The position numbers and the translations under genes were made by a program. Source: an uncultured bacterium (lineage in GTDB: Bacteria > Bacteroidota > Bacteroidia > Bacteroidales > CAIWKO01). From it: 5,464 nucleotides of DNA. Shown here piece by piece: positions 1 to 5,464 of this stretch. Numbering within the stretch: position 1 is the stretch's first letter; each line of letters opens with the position of its first letter. The notes under the pieces were generated by a model. The model was not told the origin of the DNA. It worked only from the letters and a program-made list of their open reading frames with translations, and made no database searches. The stretch covers positions 1 through 5,464 of the forward strand of contig CAIWVT010000291.1 of assembly GCA_903916135.1 (NCBI GenBank), given 5' to 3'.

Positions 1-173
1 ATTAAAGTAATATCGCCATTGTAAGCTATAATGATACTTTCATTAGCTGGATTAGGATAAACCATGAAATCACCAGTTGTGCGAAGTCTGCGACTGTTAT
101 GCGAAGTTTGCAACTTCGCATTTTCTAAATTGTAGTTTGCAACTACATTATTTTCTATATTATTCATGGGCAT
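1..173 (-). CDS. Small T9SS type A sorting-domain protein, 3' end outside window
   Basis: Reading the minus strand from the ATG at 173 gives about 57 residues to the window edge. They include FMVYPNPANESIIIAYNGD, the typical opening of the C-terminal sorting domain that sends proteins through the type IX secretion system of Bacteroidota (VYPNPA core). Before it lies a low-complexity, Asn-rich stretch (MPMNNIENNVVANYNLENAK, then LQTSHNSRRLRTTGD) encoded largely by palindromic DNA repeats. A second ATG lies at 167. The same frame stays open upstream to a stop at 330-332 and encodes a hydrophobic run (FINIFSFVIFFAYICG) after two lysines, like a signal peptide, but with no ATG. T9SS cargo needs a Sec signal, so either the start was lost or this is a degenerate fragment. 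The sorting-domain motif is clear; the start and the intactness of the gene are not. Confidence 0.55.
   Translation of the reverse strand, partial: MPMNNIENNVVANYNLENAKLQTSHNSRRLRTTGDFMVYPNPANESIIIAYNGDITL
80..147. repeat. Cluster of three short palindromic repeats (AGTTTGCAACT core)
   Basis: Three imperfect copies of one motif sit close together. At 100-120 the arms TGCGAAGTT and AACTTCGCA pair perfectly around a TGC loop. At 131-147 the arms TGTAGTT and AACTACA pair around the same TGC loop. At 85-95 a variant has arms AGTC and GACT around TGC, preceded by TGCGA (80-84). All are read through without a stop by the minus-strand T9SS-tagged frame, giving VVAN and KLQTSHNS-like peptides. The constant TGC loop with co-varying arms suggests a spreading palindromic element or a structured nucleic acid, rather than codon constraint. 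Confidence 0.7.
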
Positions 174-195
174 ATCTGATTTTATTATTCTTCCA

Positions 196-203
196 CAAAT
201 GTA
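196..203 (-). promoter_or_regulatory. Candidate Bacteroidota -7 promoter box
   Basis: On the minus strand this reads TACATTTG, an exact match to the TAnnTTTG box recognised by the Bacteroidota housekeeping sigma factor. It lies 22 bp upstream of the ATG at 173, which would give a very short leader. A TTTG at 218-221 could be the -33 element, but its 14-bp spacing is shorter than usual. The 6-bp inverted repeat AATATC/GATATT (211-216 and 228-233) lies just upstream. The box also falls inside the upstream extension of the open frame, so it supports the 173 start only if it is functional. Confidence 0.35.
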
Positions 204-250
204 CGCAAAAAATATCACAAATGAGAAGATATTTATAAAAGATTTTTTTT

Positions 251-266
251 CGAAGTTTGCAACTAC
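251..266. repeat. Fourth copy of the AGTTTGCAACT palindromic repeat
   Basis: The 11-bp core AGTTTGCAACT recurs at 254-264, flanked by CGA on the left and AC on the right. It is thus a hybrid of the two perfect copies at 100-120 (CGA flank) and 131-147 (AC flank). It sits immediately upstream (minus-strand sense) of the two-lysine plus hydrophobic stretch in the open frame that leads into the T9SS-tagged sequence, where a start codon would be expected. Confidence 0.6.
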
Positions 267-440
267 TTTATATTCTATAATTTCACCATGTAAATATACA
301 CCCTTTATTAATCCATAGAAAAAAAATTTTCACCTAATCTATTGCCATAACAAAATAAATTATATTTGTGCGTTCTTTAAAATAGTTTTCGTTCTTAATC
401 TCAGGTTCAAAATCAACAATCTTGAAAAATCACCAAAAAT

Positions 441-713
441 GTCTGGATTGACAGTGACCGAGTCTGGATAGTATCTGACCGAGTCTGGATAGTATCTGAC
501 CGAGCTTGGATAGCATCTGACCGAGTCTGGATAGCATCTGACTGAGTCTGGATAGCATCTGACCGAGTCTGGATAGCATCTGACCGGGTCTGGATAGCAT
601 CTGACCGAGTCTGGATAGCATCTGACCGAGTCTGGATAGCATCTGACCGAGCCTGGATAGCATCTGACCGAGCCTGGATAGTATCTGACCGAGTCTGGAT
701 AGAATCTGACCGT
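441..713. repeat. Tandem array of thirteen 21-bp units
   Basis: Twelve contiguous units run from 462 to 713, and one degenerate unit from 441 to 461. The consensus on the plus strand is gtctggatag followed directly by catctgaccga. The central units are nearly identical. The outer units carry a T or A in place of the C of CATCTG (units at 462, 483, 672 and 693), and the first is the most diverged. This pattern of homogeneous middle and decayed edges is usual for arrays that expand by slippage or unequal exchange. Units are about 52% GC, well above the surroundings. Because 21 is a multiple of three and some frames lack a stop, long open frames cross the array on the minus strand (7-residue SVRCYPD or GQMLSRL repeats). 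I regard these as incidental. The array lies in a 645-bp stretch (174-818) without a convincing gene. Confidence 0.95.
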
Positions 714-737
714 ACTTTGAAGACAAATGACAGTATT

Positions 738-775
738 TAATAGTAACATAACCAGCACCTATTGTTATACTATTA
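738..775. other. Imperfect inverted repeat (possible hairpin) downstream of the DUF1801 gene
   Basis: TAATAGTA, three extra bases, then TAAC (738-752) is complementary to GTTATACTATTA (764-775), giving a 12-bp AT-rich stem with one 3-nt bulge and an 11-nt loop. It lies about 45 bp past the stop of the minus-strand gene at 819. It could help end transcription or protect the 3' end, but there is no clear U-run, so a terminator call would be weak. Its right arm is part of the sequence repeated at 1310-1339. Confidence 0.3.
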
Positions 776-786
776 CTAAGGTAGAA
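761..786. repeat. Direct repeat, copy 1 (left of the DUF1801 gene)
   Basis: The blocks ATTGTT, ATACTATTA and CTAAGGTAGAA occur here back to back. The same three blocks occur in the same order at 1310-1339 with only a GTG and an A inserted between them, so all 26 bases are shared. The two copies flank the DUF1801 gene. Confidence 0.7.
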
Positions 787-818
787 CCATAGCTATATAG
801 TAACGCCTCCCCAACAGA

Positions 819-1211
819 CTATACAACATATCCTTCCTTTTTCCATGCGGCGACGCCTTTTTGAAGCAGTGTGCTAAGTTCCGTTTCGTTTATCTGATCG
901 GCGCTAATGAAATGAAAACAGGTTTTCCCTTTTAAACATTTGAGCAAGGAAGGAATATTTTCTAACAAAGCGGTGTTGCCATAGCAAGGAAAGAAATAAA
1001 ATACCACACTATTTTTTCGCAGGGCAATAGACGCAAAGTACATGCCCGCGACTATCTTTTTAGTTGACCCATACGGAACAGGCGTGTTGCCGATAAGTTC
1101 GTAATAGTTTGGATCGGCACCCACATTCGCCACAAGAGGAGGCCTTAGCTTCTCAAGCTGTGCCTTTAAGGTATCGAAAATTATTTGTTTTGTTTCTATG
1201 GTGATGTTCAT
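819..1211 (-). CDS. DUF1801 domain protein (YdhG/frataxin-like family)
   Basis: The product has 130 residues and no signal peptide or membrane segment, so it should be cytoplasmic. The sequence resembles the DUF1801 family (PF08818). It has an N-terminal helix (3-22), PVPYG (45-49), an aromatic strand pair MYFASIALRKNSVVFYFFPCY (57-77), the GK-C-FHF signature (95-101: GKTCFHF, matching the family's GKsCFnF), and a closing helix LSTLLQKGVAAWKKEGY (112-128). The length is typical. Some members, such as Bacillus YdhG/FraH, have a frataxin-like fold and are linked to iron handling, but no metal ligands are evident here and I would not assign a reaction. The ATG at 1211 gives the expected N-terminus; there is no Shine-Dalgarno sequence, as usual in this phylum. 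The gene is monocistronic, with about 200 bp to the stop of the next gene upstream. GC reaches about 50% in parts, above the roughly 30% of its neighbours, and the gene lies between two direct repeats, which together suggest separate origin. Confidence 0.75.
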   Translation of the reverse strand: MNITIETKQIIFDTLKAQLEKLRPPLVANVGADPNYYELIGNTPVPYGSTKKIVAGMYFASIALRKNSVVFYFFPCYGNTALLENIPSLLKCLKGKTCFHFISADQINETELSTLLQKGVAAWKKEGYVV

Positions 1212-1284
1212 GGTCTTAGGTTTTTGTGCTTATGTAAAAGGAATCTGGTGCAGGGTGGCGACTGCTTTGCATTAGCGCGCGAAA

Positions 1285-1292
1285 TTACGATT
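1285..1292 (-). promoter_or_regulatory. Weak candidate -7 box for the DUF1801 gene
   Basis: On the minus strand this reads TAATTTCG, one base from the TAnnTTTG consensus, about 75 bp upstream of the ATG at 1211. No convincing -33 element accompanies it. A GCGCGC run (1276-1281) follows where transcription would start. It is listed because the gene stands alone and needs its own promoter somewhere in 1212-1414. Confidence 0.25.
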
Positions 1293-1309
1293 TATTTTGA
1301 TAGGTAAGG

Positions 1310-1339
1310 ATTGTTGTGATACTATTAACTAAGGTAGAA
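1310..1339. repeat. Direct repeat, copy 2 (right of the DUF1801 gene)
   Basis: This copy has ATTGTT, an extra GTG, ATACTATTA, an extra A, then CTAAGGTAGAA, the same order and orientation as copy 1 at 761-786. Beyond these blocks the flanks of the two copies do not match. It also lies about 75 bp past the stop of the hydrolase gene at 1415, so both copies sit downstream of a minus-strand gene and a shared 3'-end function is possible. Confidence 0.7.
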
Positions 1340-1414
1340 GCTTAGGCAAAGGGGATTGTTTCTTTATTATATAGGCTTAACCAACTGGGCATTTTCATAG
1401 TTCACATCAAACTA

Positions 1415-2473
1415 TTATTTGTTTGCTTCAATAAATTCGATGAATAATTCTGTGAATTTATCCATTTCACAACTCCAGACAGCATGTCCTGATTTTTCAA
1501 AAGTTACCTTTTGTTTGATGGGAGAACTTATTTTATCGTAAGCTTCTTCCATTATTTCCGGAGGTACGCTAAAATCATACTTGCCTCTTACCATTAAAAC
1601 AGGAATCACTATCGTATGTAATTTGTCTGACAAGTTTAAACTTTTAAAATTATCAGCTACAAAAGTGTTGAAAAGTGCATTAAAATAACTACTTGTAGCT
1701 GAATAAGGAGAATTATATATCATTTGATAATTGGCATTGGCATCCCAATGAATACTACTTTCAATACTATCACCCATTAGATTTTTAGCTTTTCCAAAAT
1801 AGTCAAACGCTTGTGCAAACTCTGTTAATTCAGTGATGGTATCCGTTTTCTGACACCAATCCTGAATAGTACTCCAATCAGCAACATTTTTATTATATGA
1901 TATTTGTTGCTGTGCGTAATATTCCAGCATTTTCTTTCCAAAATTTGCAGCAAGAAGTTCATTGTGATTGCCGGAATCATTTATAAAACCTTTGACCTTA
2001 TTTTGATTATCACCTGTTACGAGGTAAGCAGTGCCCAGATAACCGCCCCAACTTACACCATAAAGGAAAATGTTCATATCGGAGCCATATTTGTTTTTAA
2101 GCAGAATAATTAATTTGTCCAAATCATCCACAAATTGTGCTTCGGTCATAAGGTCCTTATCAAAATTTCCCTGTGATGAACCGGAACCTCTCTGGTCAAA
2201 GAAAACCATTGAATATTTATTGGTAACTGTTTTAACAAATTCACTGTTGAGCAGGTACATTTCTCCAAACGCCCCTCCACCTGGTCCTCCATGAAGATAG
2301 ATTATCATGGTTTTTGATGCGGTATTTCCTTTCACCCAAACCGGTAAGTCAGCTCCCTTATTTCTTAAAAAGAAAAAATCGTCAGCATTTGTTGATATGG
2401 AGAATTTGTCTTTTTTACAAGCTGCTGCCGAAAGTATCAGTAACAAATAAAAAATGATTTTTACTTTACGCAT
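1415..2473 (-). CDS. Lipoprotein alpha/beta hydrolase, prolyl-aminopeptidase (S33)-like
   Basis: The product has 352 residues. The N-terminus MRKVKIIFYLLLILSAAAC is a lipoprotein signal with Cys19 as the lipidation site, so the enzyme should be membrane-anchored. The alpha/beta-hydrolase core follows: oxyanion motif HGGPG (61-65), DQRGSGSS (93-100), nucleophile elbow GVSWGG with Ser141, acid Asp300 in GKYDFSVP, and His330 in SGHAVW. HGGPG, DQRGSG and GxSWGG together are the signature of peptidase family S33 (proline iminopeptidases and relatives). An aromatic, helical lid region lies at about 170-285. All catalytic residues are present, so it is probably active. A peptide N-terminal hydrolase is likeliest, but esterases share these motifs and the substrate is unknown. 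The ATG overlaps the end of the upstream barrel gene by 13 bp, which points to translational coupling in one operon. It is the last gene of the unit. Confidence 0.88.
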   Translation of the reverse strand: MRKVKIIFYLLLILSAAACKKDKFSISTNADDFFFLRNKGADLPVWVKGNTASKTMIIYLHGGPGGGAFGEMYLLNSEFVKTVTNKYSMVFFDQRGSGSSQGNFDKDLMTEAQFVDDLDKLIILLKNKYGSDMNIFLYGVSWGGYLGTAYLVTGDNQNKVKGFINDSGNHNELLAANFGKKMLEYYAQQQISYNKNVADWSTIQDWCQKTDTITELTEFAQAFDYFGKAKNLMGDSIESSIHWDANANYQMIYNSPYSATSSYFNALFNTFVADNFKSLNLSDKLHTIVIPVLMVRGKYDFSVPPEIMEEAYDKISSPIKQKVTFEKSGHAVWSCEMDKFTELFIEFIEANK

Positions 2474-3081
2474 CGGTGAAAATTATAGAAGATTCCTAAT
2501 TCAATTGTTGTACGTGCCGCAAAAGCAGTATTAAAAGGATATTGTACAAAAAATCCCGGTTTTAAGAAAAGAGAGATATGTTTATGATAATAGTAATCAA
2601 AATCGTAACCCATACCGCATGATAATGATGCCATAAGACTTGAACGTCCCGCCAAAAACACCTGCTTAACTGAACCATCATCTTTCACTTCATACGTATC
2701 GCCTTGTAAAAAAGAATGTAAATAACCTACCCCCAATAAAAACTCATACATGAAACCCTTACCACGCGTTTTCCTGTATCCGATTTCACTATTCATAAAT
2801 ACTCCAACGGTGTTTCGTCTGTGAATATAGCAGCCAACATTTCCGGTAACAAATACTAATTTGTTTTTATGAATCTCTTTTAAATTCTTTTTTGTCTTTA
2901 TTTTTTCTTTTATCCATAAAGGATATTCTGTCCCAATTTTTAGCCCATAATGTGAATAGCCTTGCCCAAAATAAGAAACACTAAATCCTTTAATTTTCTT
3001 TTTGCTAATCATTAAAGAATCTTGTGCCTCTACAACATTTGCAGTTATTATTAAAATTATAAAAAACAAAAGTTTGTTCAT
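2461..3081 (-). CDS. Secreted, probable outer-membrane beta-barrel protein
   Basis: The product has 206 residues. Residues 1-19 form a Sec signal peptide (MNKLLFFIILIITANVVEA) with likely cleavage after VEA and before Gln20. The mature part is rich in Gly and aromatic residues in alternating strands: 31-56 (GFSVSYFGQGYSHYGLKIG), 75-102, 109-124 (GFMYEFLLGVGYLHSF), 141-163, 167-182 and 188-201, the last ending in FYNF. A strongly basic segment (57-74, many Lys) is probably a loop. This pattern suits a small outer-membrane barrel of about eight strands, as in many uncharacterised Bacteroidota proteins. I recognise no named family. The gene starts 39 bp after the TPR frame stops and overlaps the hydrolase gene by 13 bp, so all three are probably co-transcribed. 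No promoter is visible in the 39-bp gap. Confidence 0.7.
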   Translation of the reverse strand: MNKLLFFIILIITANVVEAQDSLMISKKKIKGFSVSYFGQGYSHYGLKIGTEYPLWIKEKIKTKKNLKEIHKNKLVFVTGNVGCYIHRRNTVGVFMNSEIGYRKTRGKGFMYEFLLGVGYLHSFLQGDTYEVKDDGSVKQVFLAGRSSLMASLSCGMGYDFDYYYHKHISLFLKPGFFVQYPFNTAFAARTTIELGIFYNFHRCVK

Positions 3082-3120
3082 TTTGCGAATTCTTTAATTG
3101 GCTTAACTCAACGGGGCAAC

Positions 3121-4962
3121 TTATTGACCATGACAATTCTTATACTTTTTCCTACTTCCACAAGGACAAGGATCATTTCTTTCTGTCTTCTTTTCGGCAC
3201 GAATCGGCTCATTTAATATTTCCTTTATTGGAACATGCTTTTGCAATTCATCATCAAGTTTTGCGTAGGCTTGTTGAGCCAAGCTCTTAAATTTTCCAAA
3301 CCCAATTTCATCTCTCAAATCGATAAGCCATTTTGTCGTTATCGTAGCGTCCGTTTTAGCTCCCATGCTATTAGATATTGATAATGACTTTAAAAAACAA
3401 TCAAGGGCTAAATCATATTGTGTTTTGCTCTTATCTGCATATACTGCTCCAAGATTATTTAGGGTGGTTCCAATGCCTTTTTTGTTATCAATTTCTTCAA
3501 AGATCTCTAAACTCTTCTGACGATAATCTAAAGATTTTGCCAAGTCGCCTTTAGCTTTATAAATGCCTCCAATATTATCCAGCGAAGCTGCAATTCCTTC
3601 TTTATTACCAATTTCTTCAAGAATATATAAACTCTTCTTACGGTAATCTAAAGATTTTGCCAAGTCGCCATTAGCTTTAAAAATGCCTCCTATATTACTA
3701 AGTGATATTGCAATGCCTTCTTTATGACCAATCTCTTCATTGATCTTAAAACTCTTCTCAAAATATTCTAACGCTTTTACAAGATCCCTTTTGGTATAAT
3801 AAATGTCTCCGATAAGAGTAAATGATGATGCAATGCCTTCTTTGTGCCCTATTTCCTCTTCGATTTTTAAACTCTTCTCATAGTATTCTAATGCTTTAGC
3901 TAAATCTCCTTGTGTTTTATAAATTTTTCCAATAATGCTTATCGAAGCCGCAACGCCATTTTTATTTCCTATCTCTTCTTCTAACTTTAAACTCTTCTCA
4001 TGGTATTTTAATGCTTTTTCAAGATCACCTTTGGTGTCATAAATGGTTCCGATATTACAAAATGAAGCAGCTAAACCTTCATTATCAATGATTCTCAATC
4101 TGATATTTAATGCTTCATTATATTTTATTAATGCTTTATCAGTTTCACCAATAAAATGATATACTAATCCAATATCATTGATTGCTCTTGCTTCTTCTTT
4201 TTTTAATGACCCTGTATTTTTAGTAAATTCATAAGCCTCCTCATAAAATGGAAGAGCTTCCTTTACATTTCCTTTTCTATACAGTATTTCAGCATACTTT
4301 ATCATTCCTTCAGCTTTTATTTTTCTGTCCTCTTTCTGATTTTTTGCATGTTCATAGAATTCCATAGCTTTATCCCAGTTACCTTGTATTTCAGCAATGT
4401 CGCCATAGAAAATGTTGAATATTGGTTTTTCAATCTTTAATTCTTTTAGCTTTTCAATGAATTCTTTTACCAAACCATGTTGTCCCTGCAAAATAAATTG
4501 TCTACCTTTTTCTTCAATTTCTTTTTCTACTCGTTCCCATTGTTTGCTCAGCGCAAGATGATAAAATATCCGTTCTTCTAAAGCAGGGTTGAGTTCGTTT
4601 GTGCGTTGTTCGATATAATATTCAGCAACCTTTTTATGCAAACCTTCCTTATCATTTAGTTTGTTATAGCAAAACGCCCTTACCAATGAATGTGTTTCAT
4701 AATATCCATTTGAAAAGGAAATCAGATTTTTTTTCTTTAAGCTTTTTGGAGCAACATACATTATATCAGGTGCAATTATCTCTTCCACTACTTGTTTAGG
4801 TACACTTCCGGTAAATACAGAAAACTGCATCATAAAATCTCTTTCTTCCTGGCTTGCATCTGGTCTGCTAAAAATTGCATTCAATAATCGTTTACTGATT
4901 TCTTCTCCATCTTCTTTAACTATTTTGGAAATAATATCAGTATGTGTTTCTCCTTCACTTAA
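3121..4962 (-). pseudogene. STAND-like TPR protein with C-terminal SEC-C motif, N-terminus removed by IS insertion
   Basis: The frame is open from the stop at 3121 to the IS junction at 4962 and a few codons into the IS, but has no ATG before 4833; TTG at 4884 would give 587 residues (numbering used here). Residues 1-75, with the preceding codons (EISKRLLNAIFSRP, ERDFMMQFSVFTGSVP, THSLVRAFCYNKL), resemble the winged-helix region that follows the ATPase in STAND/NB-ARC-like proteins. Helical repeats follow (80-230), then seven TPRs phased at 40 residues (231-513, NIGxIYxxxGDLxKALxYxEKSL). The tail ends in RNDPCPCGSRKKYKNCHGQ (569-587), a SEC-C zinc motif with Cys573, Cys575, Cys584 and His585. 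No P-loop or Walker B is present, so the ATPase and any N-terminal effector are missing. An intact protein would be an ATP-driven switch with a TPR sensor, as in Avs-type phage defence or regulators. The remnant heads the operon with the two envelope genes and may still be translated from TTG 4884 or ATG 4833. Confidence 0.78.
3346..4194 (-). repeat. Seven tandem 120-bp coding repeats (TPR units)
   Basis: Six units of exactly 120 bp (40 codons, residues 231-470) and a seventh with three extra codons encode kinesin-light-chain-like TPRs. Each has an invariant IG (LG in the last) at the same phase. Units at 3475-3594 and 3595-3714 are most alike in DNA (roughly 85% by eye) and share GDLAKSLDYRxKSL, which marks a recent duplication within the gene. 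Exact length with diverging sequence suggests copy number can change by recombination. Confidence 0.85.
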
Positions 4963-4988
4963 GGGGAGTTCTATAATTTATTATATAG

Positions 4989-5015
4989 TTGTTCAGATAA
5001 TTAGTTGTATATTTG
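4989..5015 (+). promoter_or_regulatory. Transposase promoter (TTG and TATATTTG)
   Basis: TATATTTG at 5008-5015 matches the Bacteroidota -7 consensus TAnnTTTG exactly. TTG at 4989-4991, 16 bp upstream, can serve as the -33 element, slightly closer than usual. The ATG of the transposase follows 22 bp after the box. Confidence 0.6.
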
Positions 5016-5037
5016 CATAAAATCAAATACCAAAAAG

Positions 5038-5464
5038 ATGAAGATTCAAACGTATAAGACTCAAGGAAAAAAAGGACTTTATGATGAGCAATTTGCTAAA
5101 GAGCGATTGTCAGAGATAGGTGATCCACTTGAAAAAATCAGCACTACAATTAACTTTGAGTTTTTTCGTGATACCTTGGAAAAAAACCTCCTGAATACCA
5201 ATAAAAAAAGCAACGCAGGCGCCAAACCTTTTGATGTTGTAATGATGTTTAAAATTCTGATATTACAACGTTATTATGGACTTGGAGACAAACAAGTGGA
5301 GTTTCAAATTATAGATAGAATGAGTTTTAAACAGTTTTTGGGATTAGAAACAGGAGATAAAGTTCCAGATGAAAAAACTGTTTGGGCATTTAGAGAAAGT
5401 TTGACAAGAAGTGGAGTTATTCCCGTACTATTCAATCAATTTGTACAATTCTTAGAAGAAAAGA
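5038..5464 (+). CDS. IS5-family transposase, N-terminal part (3' end outside window)
   Basis: The first 142 residues are visible. Residues 61-130 match the DUF772 N-terminal domain of IS5-family transposases: AKPFDVVMMFKILILQRYYG (61-80), then LGDKQVEFQIIDRMSFKQFLGL (81-102), then the hallmark VPDEKTVWAFRESL (108-121). This domain binds the element's ends. The catalytic DDE residues come later in such proteins and are not in the window, so activity cannot be judged. The ATG at 5038 is the first after the promoter box and gives the family's usual N-terminus (MKIQTYKTQ). No frameshift is seen in the visible part. It faces away from the TPR gene. Confidence 0.9.
   Translation, partial: MKIQTYKTQGKKGLYDEQFAKERLSEIGDPLEKISTTINFEFFRDTLEKNLLNTNKKSNAGAKPFDVVMMFKILILQRYYGLGDKQVEFQIIDRMSFKQFLGLETGDKVPDEKTVWAFRESLTRSGVIPVLFNQFVQFLEEK

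Larger units (their letters stand above)
4963..5464 (+). mobile_element. IS5-family insertion sequence, left part
   Basis: The element is inferred from its transposase and from the broken TPR gene beside it. I place the left end at 4963, just after TTAA (4959-4962), because IS5 elements duplicate a YTAR tetranucleotide and the non-native codons of the TPR frame begin here. The end begins GGGGAGTTCTATAATTTA, and an imperfect palindrome (4971-4988, CTATAA/TATATAG arms) follows. The gap to the transposase start is 75 bp, normal for a compact IS. The right end, its inverted repeat and the second TTAA lie outside the window, so the exact boundary is unproven. Confidence 0.75.

Noticed and set aside
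441..713. CRISPR array
   Set aside because: Units are contiguous with no unique spacers, and no cas genes are present.
360..758. Minus-strand open frames across the 21-bp array (132 residues with SVRCYPD repeats; 98 residues with GQMLSRL repeats)
   Set aside because: Two overlapping frames are open only because the 21-bp unit is a multiple of three and has no stop in them. The sequences outside the array resemble no protein, and there is no good promoter. The short hydrophobic N-terminus of the longer frame (MLVMLLLNTVICLQS) lacks the usual basic residues of a signal peptide.
1397..1415. Hairpin ATAGTT/AACTAT with a 7-nt loop at the end of the hydrolase gene as a terminator
   Set aside because: The stem is only six AT-rich pairs, overlaps the stop codon, and is not followed by a U-run on the minus strand.
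1904..2294. Plus-strand open frames opposite the hydrolase gene
   Set aside because: They are shadows of a well-supported minus-strand gene with all its catalytic motifs.
4599..4799. Plus-strand open frame opposite the TPR gene
   Set aside because: It is an antisense shadow with no recognisable features.
4963..5037. Outward promoter in the IS end driving the TPR operon
   Set aside because: On the minus strand I find TATTTG and AT-rich sequence but no proper TAnnTTTG with a spaced -33 element.

Overview
The window looks like a chromosomal stretch from a member of the Bacteroidota. The signs are low GC in most genes (about one third by eye), no clear Shine-Dalgarno sequences before starts, -7 boxes of the TAnnTTTG type, a type IX secretion (T9SS) sorting-tail motif, and a lipoprotein with a Bacteroidota-style lipobox. 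I cannot name the genus.

Layout. At the left edge (1-173, minus) is the start or middle of a small reading frame that runs into a T9SS sorting domain and leaves the window. It is laced with short palindromic repeats built on AGTTTGCAACT. From 174 to 818 I see no convincing gene. This stretch holds another repeat copy, a 13-unit array of 21-bp tandem repeats (441-713), and a short sequence at 761-786 that recurs at 1310-1339. Between those two copies lies a DUF1801-type gene (819-1211, minus) that is visibly richer in GC than its neighbours.

From 1415 to 4962 three minus-strand reading frames form one probable transcription unit, read right to left. The first is a large TPR protein with a C-terminal SEC-C zinc motif. 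The second, 39 bp on, is a secreted, probably outer-membrane beta-barrel protein. The third, overlapping it by 13 bp, is a lipid-anchored alpha/beta hydrolase of the prolyl-aminopeptidase (S33) type. The TPR protein has lost its N-terminus. What remains begins in a region resembling the linker and winged helix of a STAND/NB-ARC-type ATPase, and the frame runs without a start codon into the left end of an IS5-family insertion sequence (4963 to the window end, plus). A TTAA at the junction fits the YTAR target duplication of IS5 elements.

How the genes relate. The intact ancestor was probably a STAND-like signalling or defence ATPase with a TPR sensor and a SEC-C tail, followed by two cell-envelope genes. 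Whether the envelope genes work with it or merely share its transcript cannot be decided from sequence. The most interesting items are the disrupted STAND-TPR-SEC-C gene, the 21-bp array, the direct repeats around the GC-rich DUF1801 gene, and the palindromic repeats read through in frame in the T9SS-tagged sequence.
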